Shown here in pieces: positions 53,969-62,996 of a DNA stretch of 64,000 nt. Position 1 is the stretch's first letter. Every line of letters begins with the position of its first letter. The translations under genes and the position numbers were made by a program. Origin of the DNA: Pseudomonas lundensis (GTDB lineage Bacteria; Pseudomonadota; Gammaproteobacteria; Pseudomonadales; Pseudomonadaceae); assembly GCF_002269125.1 (NCBI RefSeq), contig NZ_NQKI01000002.1, positions 1 to 64,000 on the forward strand. The letters are read 5' to 3'. The notes under the pieces were generated by a model that saw only the letters and a program-made list of their open reading frames with translations, had not been told where the DNA came from and did no database searches.

Positions 53969-55884
53969 CTGACGTTGCTCCCACTTTGGCCCAGTTGTTC
54001 AATCTGCTGCTTCAAACGTCTCACGGCAATATCCGGCGCAAGGCTGGCGTAACCGTCGAGCAAGGCTTGCAGCTGCTCTTCGAACAGCCAGCGGCGGTCT
54101 TCAGGGTAGCGTTGCATGTGGCGCAGGTTGCGTTGGCGTAATGCAAGCCTTAGTGGCGACGGGTAAAGGTGCAGATCGGCAATGTCGATCAGGCCAAACT
54201 CACCGTCGTCCATTAGCAAGACGTTGCCCAAATGCAGCGAGCGGAAGTAAACGCCTTGTTCATGAAGTCGTGCCAGAAACTTGCCGAAACGTTCTACCAA
54301 CGCCTCCCGCATCGCGCCCGACCCCATTGACTGCATCACTTGACGCAGCGTTTGCCCCGGCAATGGCTGATACAGCACGCCGCTGCTGCCATCGGCAAAC
54401 TGATACAGATCGAGGATGGTCGGGGTGGTAATGCCCAGTGCTTGCAAGCGTTCGCTGTTGACCGCAAAGCGCTGCGAATAAGGATTGAAACTGCCAGAGG
54501 TATAGCAGCGTCGCTCGCGAAAGAGTTTGAGGAAGCTGCCGTTTTCCAGTCGAAGCACTTTTGGCCCCAGACCGTCCTCTTCAATGACGTTGGCATTGAC
54601 CTGAAGGGCGTTGAAATCAGCCTTGTTCACGCATTTGACGGGGCGATCGAGGATGGCCTTGAGCCGCTGGCCGACACTCAATGCCGCGATCAACGCCAGG
54701 GGAATCCATAGCAAATACCAGTGTTCTTTAGGGCGTGGCAGGATCCCGCCGCCCTCGGTCAGGGCAGCGCCAATGCCGTACACCAGCCATGCGGAAGCCA
54801 TGATGAACAATGGATTTGCCCGATGGCGCCAGCTGTTATACAGGCCCCATAGCTGCATAAACGCCCAGGGGATCAGGCCGACGATGCCCACGTAGTAGAG
54901 AACGCCCAAGGCAAAGTTATGCGGCTCGCTGAAGAAAGAATCGGAATTTTCAAGCCTCAGTGCCAGCGGCGCCTCATAACCATGACCAAAGAATGGATGT
55001 TGGCCGATGAGTTCAAGTGCCATGCCCCATAATTCAAAACGGAATGAGCTGCCACGGCTGAAAATCATTTCGGAGAACAGTGCAAAAACCACGACAGCGC
55101 CAGCGATGAGCATGCCCACCAACGCTAATGAACGACGATTCCAGCAAATAAAACTGAGCCAGATCATGCTCAATACAAGGGCGACCAGAGGCGTTCTTGA
55201 TCCTGTGGCAAGCAGCGCTGCAAACATAATCAGAAAAGCCGGGGCCGCTGCCATGACGGTGGCCAAGCGCTTGCTTGTCATCCCCAACGTCAGCCAATAA
55301 ATGCAAAAGAACCCGAATGCATGGGAGCTGAGAAGCGGGTTGTCGAAGGCGCCGGTCCCGACCATGCGCACATCGGGCGAGTAGATGCCGACGAACACAT
55401 ACAAGTTGTAAACCGTGATCCCAAGCACAACGACAGCGGCGCTGAAAAACACGGGCTGAAGGCTTTCGCTGCGGTATTTGACCAGCAGGGAGCAGCCCAA
55501 AAACAGCATCAAGATGTGCAGTGGTGGTTTTAACAGACCGAGCGGATGGTTGTCAGTCGGGCTCCATATCAGGGTGATCATTGCCCAGGCGATAAACGCC
55601 AACAGGCCCAGGATCAACGGCTCCTGAAGCAATGTCTTCATCTCGCGCGGTCGCAATAGAACTGCGATCAGTGTCGGGATGCTGAAGAATCCGTAATACA
55701 GTTTGTGGTGGATACTGCGGTCAGGCACAAAATACAAATCAGATAGAAGCAAAAAAAGCCCGACAGGCAACAGCCACAGGCAAATGAAATCGAACATCCG
55801 ATGTTTTGAGTAGCTCAAGTAACTGAATTGCATGCTGAAAGGTTCATTCCAGGTTTTGGATGACCATACTAACGTAATGGCCAT
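53965..55884 (-). CDS. waaL: O-antigen ligase WaaL fused to a C-terminal kinase domain
   Basis: A 639-residue fusion. Residues ~30-420 are a polytopic O-antigen ligase (Wzy_C type), with SRTPLVALVLSMIWLSF and the large periplasmic loop ending HPFFGHGYEAPLALRLENS and SEPHNFALGVLYYVG, which includes a conserved His. Residues ~425-639 are a WaaP/RIO-like kinase domain: ATP-type strand VLRLENGSFLKLFRERRCYT, catalytic RSLHLGNVLL and metal Asp in GLIDIADLHLY. In P. aeruginosa waaL (PA4999) and the kinase-like PA4998 are separate. The ATG start sits 24 bases past the msbA-side gap. A REP-free 106-base gap separates it from msbA. Confidence 0.85.
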   Translation of the reverse strand: MAITLVWSSKTWNEPFSMQFSYLSYSKHRMFDFICLWLLPVGLFLLLSDLYFVPDRSIHHKLYYGFFSIPTLIAVLLRPREMKTLLQEPLILGLLAFIAWAMITLIWSPTDNHPLGLLKPPLHILMLFLGCSLLVKYRSESLQPVFFSAAVVVLGITVYNLYVFVGIYSPDVRMVGTGAFDNPLLSSHAFGFFCIYWLTLGMTSKRLATVMAAAPAFLIMFAALLATGSRTPLVALVLSMIWLSFICWNRRSLALVGMLIAGAVVVFALFSEMIFSRGSSFRFELWGMALELIGQHPFFGHGYEAPLALRLENSDSFFSEPHNFALGVLYYVGIVGLIPWAFMQLWGLYNSWRHRANPLFIMASAWLVYGIGAALTEGGGILPRPKEHWYLLWIPLALIAALSVGQRLKAILDRPVKCVNKADFNALQVNANVIEEDGLGPKVLRLENGSFLKLFRERRCYTSGSFNPYSQRFAVNSERLQALGITTPTILDLYQFADGSSGVLYQPLPGQTLRQVMQSMGSGAMREALVERFGKFLARLHEQGVYFRSLHLGNVLLMDDGEFGLIDIADLHLYPSPLRLALRQRNLRHMQRYPEDRRWLFEEQLQALLDGYASLAPDIAVRRLKQQIEQLGQSGSNVS

Positions 55885-55990
55885 TTAATGTCGTTTTAGG
55901 CGTCCTGTGAGACCTTGTCCCAACCGGCTGGCAGTACACCAGAGAAGCTGTGATAAAGTCAGCAACCTTTTTTCACAACTGTCGCGTGAT
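55885..55990. promoter_or_regulatory. waaL-msbA divergent promoter gap
   Basis: A 106-base gap between the minus-strand waaL-kinase gene and plus-strand msbA. It must hold both promoters. I see no clear operator or hairpin in it. Confidence 0.4.
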
Positions 55991-57799
55991 ATGACCGAAT
56001 CCAACCCCAGCTCAAGCGAATCGAGCTTGAAGATCTATCTGCGCCTCCTCAGTTATGTCCGGCCTTATATCGGTCTGTTTCTGCTGAGTATTGTCGGCTT
56101 CCTCATTTTTGCGTCCACCCAGCCGATGCTGGGCTACATCCTCAAATACTTCGTTGACGGCTTGTCCAACCCGGATGCGGTGTTGTTCCCGTCGGTTCCT
56201 TACTTGCGTGATTTGCGCCTGCTGCAGGCGGTTCCGCTGCTGATCGTGCTGATTGCGGCGTGGCAAGGTTTCGGCTCGTTCCTGGGTAACTACTTCCTGG
56301 CCAAAGTCTCCTTGGGCCTGGTCCATGACCTGCGGGTTCAGTTGTTCAACAACTTGCTGGTATTGCCCAACCGTTATTTCGACAAGCACAACTCGGGGCA
56401 CCTGATCTCCCGCATCACCTTCAACGTGACCATGGTCACCGGTGCGGCCACGGATGCGATCAAAGTGGTCATCCGTGAAGGCATGACCGTGGTATTCCTG
56501 TTTGCGTCGCTGCTGTGGATGAACTGGCGTCTGACGCTGGTAATGATCGCCATCCTGCCGCTGATCGCAGTGATGGTCAGCACAGCCAGCAAAAAATTCC
56601 GCAAACAAAGCAAGAAGATTCAAGTAGCAATGGGCGACGTGACGCACGTGGCGTCCGAAACCATTCAGGGTTACCGGGTGGTGCGCAGCTTCGGCGGTGA
56701 GAAGTACGAGCAACAACGCTTCCTCAAAGCCAGTCAGAGCAACACTGACAAGCAACTGCGCATGACCCGCACCGGGGCCATCTACACGCCGATGCTGCAA
56801 TTGGTGATCTACGTGGCCATGGGCATCCTGATGTTTCTGGTGCTGTACATGCGCGGCGACGCTTCGGCGGGCGACATGATTGCCTACATCACCCTGGCGG
56901 GCCTGTTGCCCAAGCCGATTCGCCAACTGTCCGAAGTCAGCTCCACCATCCAGAAAGGTGTGGCCGGTGCTGAAAGCATCTTTGAGCAACTGGACGAAAA
57001 ACCGGAAGTGGACACCGGTACGGTAGAGCGTGACCACGTCAACGGTCGCCTCGAAGTCCGTCACTTGAACTTCACCTACCCGGACACGGATCGTCAGGTG
57101 CTCAAGGACGTGACGTTCACGGCCGAGCCGGGCCAAATGGTAGCGTTGGTCGGGCGTTCGGGCAGCGGCAAGTCGACGCTGGCCAACCTGATTCCGCGTT
57201 TCTATCATCACAACTCGGGTGACATCCTGCTCGACGGCATTGATATCGAGCAGTACCGCCTGCTGAACCTGCGCCGCCATATTGCGCAGGTGACTCAGCA
57301 TGTAACCCTGTTCAGTGACACGGTCGCCAACAACATTGCTTATGGCGACCTGGCGGGGGCGCCGCGGGCCGATATCGAAAAAGCCGCGCGCGATGCTTAC
57401 GCGATGGACTTTATCGAGCAACTGCCCCAAGGCCTTGATACTCAGGTCGGTGAAAATGGCGTGCTGCTCTCAGGTGGTCAGCGCCAGCGCCTGGCAATCG
57501 CGCGGGCCTTGTTGAAAAACGCCCCGCTGCTGATTCTGGATGAAGCGACCTCGGCCCTGGACACAGAGTCCGAGCGTCATATTCAGGCCGCACTGGATCA
57601 CGTCATGGAAGGGCGCACGACATTAGTGATCGCGCACCGTCTTTCGACCATCGAGAAGGCTGACCTGATTCTGGTCATGGATCAGGGCCAGATCGTTGAA
57701 CGTGGCACCCATGCCGAGCTGCTGGCGCAAAACGGTTACTACGCGCGCCTGCACTCCATGGGGCTGGATGCGCCCCTGACCTCGGGCGACATCGCCTGA
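55991..57799 (+). CDS. msbA: Lipid A export ATP-binding/permease protein MsbA
   Basis: A 602-residue ABC exporter half-transporter that flips core-lipid A across the inner membrane. The start at 55991 (MTESNPSSSESSLKIYLRLL) gives the family length; the frame is open from 55907. Six membrane segments occupy the first ~330 residues. NBD motifs: Walker A GRSGSGKST (~390), signature LLSGGQRQRLAIARALL (~493) and Walker B LLILDEATSALD (~515), with IAHRLSTIEKAD as H-loop. A clear hairpin follows at 57805. Confidence 0.97.
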   Translation: MTESNPSSSESSLKIYLRLLSYVRPYIGLFLLSIVGFLIFASTQPMLGYILKYFVDGLSNPDAVLFPSVPYLRDLRLLQAVPLLIVLIAAWQGFGSFLGNYFLAKVSLGLVHDLRVQLFNNLLVLPNRYFDKHNSGHLISRITFNVTMVTGAATDAIKVVIREGMTVVFLFASLLWMNWRLTLVMIAILPLIAVMVSTASKKFRKQSKKIQVAMGDVTHVASETIQGYRVVRSFGGEKYEQQRFLKASQSNTDKQLRMTRTGAIYTPMLQLVIYVAMGILMFLVLYMRGDASAGDMIAYITLAGLLPKPIRQLSEVSSTIQKGVAGAESIFEQLDEKPEVDTGTVERDHVNGRLEVRHLNFTYPDTDRQVLKDVTFTAEPGQMVALVGRSGSGKSTLANLIPRFYHHNSGDILLDGIDIEQYRLLNLRRHIAQVTQHVTLFSDTVANNIAYGDLAGAPRADIEKAARDAYAMDFIEQLPQGLDTQVGENGVLLSGGQRQRLAIARALLKNAPLLILDEATSALDTESERHIQAALDHVMEGRTTLVIAHRLSTIEKADLILVMDQGQIVERGTHAELLAQNGYYARLHSMGLDAPLTSGDIA

Positions 57800-57804
57800 T
57801 CATG

Positions 57805-57834
57805 CGCGGGAGACGGGCATGCCCCTCTCCCGCG
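57805..57834 (+). terminator. Hairpin terminator after msbA
   Basis: CGCGGGAGA (57805-57813) and TCTCCCGCG (57826-57834), perfect nine-base arms with a loop that itself holds GGGCATGCCC, followed by TTT. It lies six bases after the msbA stop. Confidence 0.75.
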
Positions 57835-57907
57835 TTTGCCCGTGTGTACGTCAATACGGGTGGTGTAAGTCACGTCTGATTCTCATTCCCCGCGATAAAT
57901 ACCGTGA

Positions 57908-57936
57908 ACTGACCAGCGTTCACCCTGTGTTAATAT
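57908..57936 (+). promoter_or_regulatory. Possible sigma-70 promoter of hldE
   Basis: CTGACC (57908-57913) and TAATAT (57931-57936) are separated by 17 bases, about 35 bases before the hldE start. Confidence 0.45.
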
Positions 57937-57969
57937 CGCGCCCCTGTTCATTTTGTATGTGGGTTCTCC

Positions 57970-59391
57970 ATGAAGTTGTCCATGCCGCGATTCGATCAAG
58001 CCCCTGTCTTGGTGGTAGGCGATGTCATGCTCGACCGTTATTGGCATGGCGGAACCTCACGGATTTCCCCTGAAGCGCCAGTACCGGTAGTCAAGGTCGA
58101 GCAAATCGAAGACCGTCCGGGCGGCGCTGCCAACGTTGCGCTCAACATTGCTGCACTGGGTGCGCCCGCATCACTGGTCGGCGTGACTGGCGATGATGAA
58201 GCCGCAGACAGTCTGGCCAATAGCCTTGAAGGTGCAGGCGTGCGCGCACTGTTCCAGCGTATTGCTCATCAGCCGACCATCGTCAAGCTGCGGGTCATGA
58301 GCCGTCACCAGCAATTGCTGCGCATCGATTTTGAAGAACCCTTCGCCACGGATGCGCTGGCATTGGGCGCTGAGGTCGACAAACTGCTTGAAGGCATTAA
58401 GGTGCTGGTGCTGTCGGATTACGGCAAAGGTGCGCTGAAAAACCATCAAGTGCTGATCCAGGCCGCACGCGCCAAAGGCATTCCGGTGCTGGCTGACCCC
58501 AAGGGCAAGGACTTCTCGGTGTACCGTGGCGCCAGCCTGATCACACCTAACCTCAGCGAATTCGAAACCATTGTGGGCGGCTGCACCGATGAGGCCGATC
58601 TGGTCGCCAAGGGCGCCAGCCTGATGGGCGATCTCGACCTGGGTGCGCTGCTGGTAACCCGTGGCGAGCACGGCATGACCCTGTTGCGTCCGGGCTTCCC
58701 GGCCATGCACTTGCCAGCCCGTGCCCGTGAGGTGTTTGACGTGACCGGTGCTGGCGATACCGTCATTTCTACCCTGGCGGCCGCCATTGCGGCAGGTGAA
58801 GAGCTGCCCCACGCCGTTGCGCTGGCCAATCTGGCCGCCGGCATTGTGGTTGGCAAGCTCGGTACGGCGGCCATCAGCGCGCCGGAACTGCGCCGCGCTA
58901 TCCAGCGTGAAGAAGGCTCAGAACGGGGTGTATTGAGCCTGGAGCAACTGCTGCTGGCTATCGACGATGCACGTGCCCATAACGAGAAAATCGTGTTCAC
59001 CAACGGCTGCTTCGACATCCTGCACGCGGGTCATGTCACCTATCTGGAACAGGCCCGTGCCCAAGGTGATCGTTTGATCGTCGCGGTCAACGATGATGCG
59101 TCGGTGAGCCGCCTGAAAGGCCCTGGCCGTCCGATCAACAGCGTTGACCGGCGCATGGCGGTACTGGCCGGGCTGGGCGCGGTGGACTGGGTGATCAGCT
59201 TCCCTGAAGGCACTCCGGAAAACCTGCTGGCTCAGGTCAAGCCCGACGTGCTGGTCAAAGGTGGCGACTACGGCATTGACCAGGTGGTCGGCGCTGACAT
59301 CGTGTCGGCCTATGGCGGCACGGTGAAAGTGCTGGGGCTGGTTGAGAACAGCTCGACCACGGCCATCGTCGAGAAAATCCGCGGCCAGTGA
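57970..59391 (+). CDS. hldE: Bifunctional heptose 7-phosphate kinase / heptose 1-phosphate adenylyltransferase
   Basis: A 473-residue HldE (RfaE). It phosphorylates D-glycero-beta-D-manno-heptose 7-phosphate at C1 and then adenylylates it, supplying ADP-heptose for WaaC and WaaF. N-terminal ribokinase-type domain: [14 protein letters not shown], and [20 protein letters not shown] carrying the catalytic Asp (~residue 260). C-terminal nucleotidyltransferase domain: [20 protein letters not shown] with the H-x-G-H motif. Length equals that of E. coli HldE. It begins its own transcript after the msbA terminator. Confidence 0.97.
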   Translation: MKLSMPRFDQAPVLVVGDVMLDRYWHGGTSRISPEAPVPVVKVEQIEDRPGGAANVALNIAALGAPASLVGVTGDDEAADSLANSLEGAGVRALFQRIAHQPTIVKLRVMSRHQQLLRIDFEEPFATDALALGAEVDKLLEGIKVLVLSDYGKGALKNHQVLIQAARAKGIPVLADPKGKDFSVYRGASLITPNLSEFETIVGGCTDEADLVAKGASLMGDLDLGALLVTRGEHGMTLLRPGFPAMHLPARAREVFDVTGAGDTVISTLAAAIAAGEELPHAVALANLAAGIVVGKLGTAAISAPELRRAIQREEGSERGVLSLEQLLLAIDDARAHNEKIVFTNGCFDILHAGHVTYLEQARAQGDRLIVAVNDDASVSRLKGPGRPINSVDRRMAVLAGLGAVDWVISFPEGTPENLLAQVKPDVLVKGGDYGIDQVVGADIVSAYGGTVKVLGLVENSSTTAIVEKIRGQ

Positions 59392-59411
59392 TGCAAGCGA
59401 TCTCACCAAGG

Positions 59412-59432
59412 CTCTCTCCCTTCAGGAGAGGG
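59412..59432. terminator. Hairpin between convergent hldE and the next gene
   Basis: CTCTCTCC with GGAGAGGG around a five-base loop, one wobble pair. It lies in the short gap between hldE and the minus-strand gene at 59433 and may end both transcripts. Confidence 0.5.
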
Positions 59433-60401
59433 TCAGGGTGAGGGGCTTTTGCGCTTCACTACTTTTCTGAACATCTGCCGCGCTTTTCCGGTCAGGCGTT
59501 TAAGCCTCGACGCTTTGTCCGGTTCGCTCAAGCCCTGCTGTTTGAGCCAGTCCTTCCAGCGAATCCGCTCTTCGCGCACGACCCAGCCTTCCTGACGCGC
59601 AAAACTCTCTGCCAGATGTAGCCCACGGGTACTTGCCGCGTGCAATTTGTCTTTGCTCAGGGTGTACAGCTCGGCGCATGGCTGGCCATCAGTCAACGGG
59701 ATCAGGTACAAATCAGGCCGTTTGCGATCAAGGCGCGCCACCAGTTGATCCCCTTCCAGCCGTTCATCGACATGAAACAGGCTCAAGGATTTGGCTTCTT
59801 TGGGCACTTCCAGCCGCAAGTCATAGACCAGTTGCAGCGAAGCCGTCGGTAAATGCACGTACGCCCGTGGACGTTCCAGTAAGGGCTGGCTGCCACATCG
59901 CACGGGACGCGCCGCGCCCGAGTTGGGCGTCAGGCGAAAGGGCAGGGCTTCGCGGTAATGCAGCGCGCTGATGTAGGGGGCGGGCAACCATGTCTCGTTG
60001 AAGCGCCCGCCCAGCCAGCCTTCGGGCGTTTCCAGCAAGCATTCTTCGGCCACTTCCTGAATGGCAGTGTGCAGTGGCAGATTCACCTCGTGCGCCGGGA
60101 CGTAGCCAGAGATCAGTTTGAGCACCACATCGCCACGATCCTGACGACGCTGGCGCACCAGTACCCAGTAATCGCGACCTTGCCACTGCAATGTCAGGCG
60201 TACAGACACACCCAGATTCGCCAGCTCCAACCCGAAGCGTTGAGGGTCGGCCACCTCGACTGGGCGGCGCTTTTGCAGGATTTGTGCAAAGTTGAGCGGC
60301 ATGCCGACGCTTTGATAACTCAAGCCTTCGGCCGTGGCCTCAACGAAGAGCGGCAGGGTTTTGAAGTCGCTGGGATTTTTGCGGATAAGCGAACGCGGCA
60401 T
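59433..60401 (-). CDS. Conserved hypothetical protein with a degenerate Nudix-like motif
   Basis: A 322-residue protein not assigned to a known function. The start at 60401 (MPRSLIRKNPSDFKTLPLFVEA) is favoured over the frame start at 60443, which lies across the neighbour's end; GAAGGAG precedes it at 60407-60413. The middle has SGYVPAHEVNLPLHTAIQ followed by EVAEECLLETP, resembling a Nudix box (G-x5-E with QEVxEE where REUxEExG is usual, but a longer gap). A basic, lysine- and arginine-rich C-terminal tail (RLKRLTGKARQMFRKVVKRK) ends it. It may be a Nudix-fold protein without activity. No membrane segments. Confidence 0.7.
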   Translation of the reverse strand: MPRSLIRKNPSDFKTLPLFVEATAEGLSYQSVGMPLNFAQILQKRRPVEVADPQRFGLELANLGVSVRLTLQWQGRDYWVLVRQRRQDRGDVVLKLISGYVPAHEVNLPLHTAIQEVAEECLLETPEGWLGGRFNETWLPAPYISALHYREALPFRLTPNSGAARPVRCGSQPLLERPRAYVHLPTASLQLVYDLRLEVPKEAKSLSLFHVDERLEGDQLVARLDRKRPDLYLIPLTDGQPCAELYTLSKDKLHAASTRGLHLAESFARQEGWVVREERIRWKDWLKQQGLSEPDKASRLKRLTGKARQMFRKVVKRKSPSP

Positions 60402-60442
60402 GTCGGCTCCTTCTTGCGTCGGGGTCGGCCGCGTCGGCGGCA

Positions 60443-61255
60443 TCAGGGTGTGCGCAACACCTGCGCAACCGTTGCCACGTTGTGGGCCAGGTGCAAGGGA
60501 TTGATCGTGCCGACAATAGCACTGGCAACCCCATCATGGCCAAACACCAGTTCGAAACTGGCCCGCACCGGATCAACCCCCGGGCTCAAGCAAACGTGGC
60601 CACTGGCGAGGGCTTTTTTGACCAGAATCGCTTTGCCATGCGCTGCCGCGTAATCAATCACTGGCTTTTCGGCCTGTTCATTCAGGTTGTACGTGACCAT
60701 GGCGCAATCACCGGTTTGCAGCGCTTTCAGTCCGCCTTCAACGGTTTTGCCTGATAGGCCAAAACCCCGGATCTTGCCCTCACGCTTGAGTTCGGCCAGT
60801 GTTTCATAGACCTCGCCGTTGTTAAGAATGGCCAGATCATTGCCATCGGAATGCACCAGCACCAGATCAATGAAATCGGTCTCTAAACGCTGGAGGCTGC
60901 GTTCCACGGACTGACGGGTGTGGGCAGCGCTGAAATCATGGTTTGACTGACCGTTGACGAATTCTTCCCCGACCTTGCTGACGATCACCCACGGCTGGCG
61001 TTGCCCCCGCAATAGCGGTCCCAGCCGTTCTTCACTGCGGCCATAAGCGGGTGCAGTGTCGATCAGGTTGATACCCAGGTCGCGGGCGAGTTTCAGGAGC
61101 ATGCGCGCTTCGTCATCATCCGGGATCTGAAAACCGCTGGGGTATTTCACCCCTTGATCACGGCCCAGTTTGACGGTACCCAGTCCCAGCGGGGACACCA
61201 TCAGGCCGGTACTGCCCAGTGGGCGGTGCAGGTCGTGCAAGGTCGGTTGACTCAT
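60443..61255 (-). CDS. Aldo/keto reductase
   Basis: A 270-residue aldo/keto reductase of the PA4992 type, NADPH-dependent. The start at 61255 (MSQPTLHDLHRPLGSTG) overlaps the FAD oxidoreductase stop (ATGA). Catalytic tetrad members: LIDTAPAYGRSEERLG (Asp and Tyr), IVSKVGEEF (Lys) and DLVLVHSDGND (His). Substrate is unknown. Cotranscribed with the upstream FAD oxidoreductase. Confidence 0.9.
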   Translation of the reverse strand: MSQPTLHDLHRPLGSTGLMVSPLGLGTVKLGRDQGVKYPSGFQIPDDDEARMLLKLARDLGINLIDTAPAYGRSEERLGPLLRGQRQPWVIVSKVGEEFVNGQSNHDFSAAHTRQSVERSLQRLETDFIDLVLVHSDGNDLAILNNGEVYETLAELKREGKIRGFGLSGKTVEGGLKALQTGDCAMVTYNLNEQAEKPVIDYAAAHGKAILVKKALASGHVCLSPGVDPVRASFELVFGHDGVASAIVGTINPLHLAHNVATVAQVLRTP

Positions 61256-62427
61256 GGCAGCAGTTGCTCCCATGGGGTCTGGCCCAGAGGAGGGCGCGGC
61301 AGCTCTGGCAGGGCAGGAGCGTTACCCGGCTTGATGCCGTCCTGCGCCAGGGCTTGCAATACCCGGTCCGAGAAGTCCGGGGCCAAAGCCAGTTTGGTCG
61401 GCCAGCCCACCAGCAAACGGCCCTGATCGGCCAGAAATGCGTTGTCCGGGCGCACCAGGCCCGATTGCGCGGGCTCGGCACGATTGACCCGCAGCGTGGC
61501 CCATTGCGCCTGGCTCAGGTCGACCCACGGCAGCAGGTTGCCCAGCTCTTTTTGCGCCACGGCGATTTGCGCGGCCGGCTCACGGGCCACACCTTCCGCC
61601 TCGGCAATATCACCACCCAAGTACCACACCCATTCGCCATTGGCGGCTGGGTGTGTGGTCACGGTAATACGCGGCTTGGGGCCGCCGCCCAGGCAGTGCG
61701 CGTACAGCGGCTTAAGGCTTGGGCCTTTGACCAGCACCATGTGCAGCGGGCGCAACTGTTGCGCCGGAACACGGATACCCGTACTGGCCAGCAACTCGGC
61801 GTTCCCGGCCCCTGCGCTGAAGACGATACGTTGCGCGTGGATGTTGCGCCCGTCGACCTGCAAGCCCACCAGCTCGTTGTTCTCAAACCACGGCTCGATG
61901 GATTGTCCGGCCAGCAAGCCATCACCTGCGAGGGTGGCCAGGCGTTCGATCAGGCTGGGCACGTCGACCACCAGTTCGGCCAGGCGGTACACCTTGCCCT
62001 TAAAGCGTGGGTCTTGCAGGGCAGGGGGCAATTGGTCGCCCTTGACCTGATCGACACGCCCGCGCACAGCCTTGCTGGCAAAGAAGCTGGTGAGATTGCC
62101 CGCCAGGGTGCCCGGCGACCAGAGGTAATGGGCTTGGGAAAGGATGCGAACGCCGGTTAAATCCAGCTCGCCGTCACCGGCCAGCGCTTCACGCCAGCGA
62201 CGCGGCATGTCGGCAATGGCTTCGGAGGCGCCGGTCAGTGCGCCGTGCAGCGCGTACTTGGCGCCGCCATGAATGATGCCTTGAGACTTCACACTTTGGC
62301 CGCCGCCCAGGCTCTCGCGCTCGACTACGATCGTCGAAAACCCCTGTTTGCGCAGGCGGGCATTGAGCCAGAGGCCGGCGACACCAGCGCCGACAATCAG
62401 CACGTCGGTGGAAATTACAGATGGCAT
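61252..62427 (-). CDS. FAD-dependent oxidoreductase (DAO family)
   Basis: A 391-residue D-amino-acid-oxidase-like enzyme, as PA4991. N-terminal dinucleotide-binding sequence DVLIVGAGVAGLWLNARLRK, then QSVKSQGIIHGGAKY. It is coupled to the aldo/keto reductase (ATGA overlap). Substrate is not known. Same order as in P. aeruginosa PA4992-PA4991. Confidence 0.9.
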   Translation of the reverse strand: MPSVISTDVLIVGAGVAGLWLNARLRKQGFSTIVVERESLGGGQSVKSQGIIHGGAKYALHGALTGASEAIADMPRRWREALAGDGELDLTGVRILSQAHYLWSPGTLAGNLTSFFASKAVRGRVDQVKGDQLPPALQDPRFKGKVYRLAELVVDVPSLIERLATLAGDGLLAGQSIEPWFENNELVGLQVDGRNIHAQRIVFSAGAGNAELLASTGIRVPAQQLRPLHMVLVKGPSLKPLYAHCLGGGPKPRITVTTHPAANGEWVWYLGGDIAEAEGVAREPAAQIAVAQKELGNLLPWVDLSQAQWATLRVNRAEPAQSGLVRPDNAFLADQGRLLVGWPTKLALAPDFSDRVLQALAQDGIKPGNAPALPELPRPPLGQTPWEQLLP

Positions 62428-62516
62428 GGGCGACCTCAGCGTTCAAAGACAAGGCCGGGAGTATACATCGTGATCGCGCCTCTATCTTGAGCAGGGCGAC
62501 AGCGCATCGACCAGCG

Positions 62517-62849
62517 TTAATGCCCCGCTGTTTTGGAAAATAACTGAATCACCACCACGCCCAGCACAATCAGGCCCATGCCGAGCATGGCCGGTACATC
62601 GAGCTTTTGGCCGTAGATAAACAGCGCGGCGATGCTCACCATCACGATCCCCATGCCTGCCCACACGGCGTAGGCAACGCCCACCGGAATCGTGCGCACC
62701 ACCAGCGTCAGCATCCAGAACGCTGTGGCGTAGCCGGCAATGACAAGGATAAGGGGCAGGGGCGTGCTGAAGCCTTTGATCGCTTTCATCGATACGGTGG
62801 CAATCACTTCAGCGCAAATGGCGATGGCCAAGTAGTAGTAAGCGTTCAT
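62517..62849 (-). CDS. SMR family multidrug efflux protein
   Basis: A 110-residue small multidrug resistance transporter (EmrE type, as PA4990). It has four membrane spans. The proton/drug-coupling glutamate is at residue 14 (AICAEVIATVSMKA), and the family's AYAVWAGMGIV sits in TM3. It works as an antiparallel dimer exporting cationic compounds against protons. Its start faces waaA across a 147-base gap. Confidence 0.95.
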   Translation of the reverse strand: MNAYYYLAIAICAEVIATVSMKAIKGFSTPLPLILVIAGYATAFWMLTLVVRTIPVGVAYAVWAGMGIVMVSIAALFIYGQKLDVPAMLGMGLIVLGVVVIQLFSKTAGH

Positions 62850-62996
62850 ATTGGAGTCCTGAAGGTGGGGCGCAGCAATTTAACAGCACGGCATTCTAGT
62901 GGTTGTAAAAGTGTGTAGTGGTTTTTTGTTGCCCCTTGCGAGAGCCATGTTCGGTGCCATCATCGTAGGTGTCGTTTTCAAGTAAACTCCGCGCCC

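Noticed and set aside
56012..57430. 472-codon minus-strand frame opposite msbA
   Set aside because: Antisense shadow; His/Gln-rich low-complexity translation without motifs.
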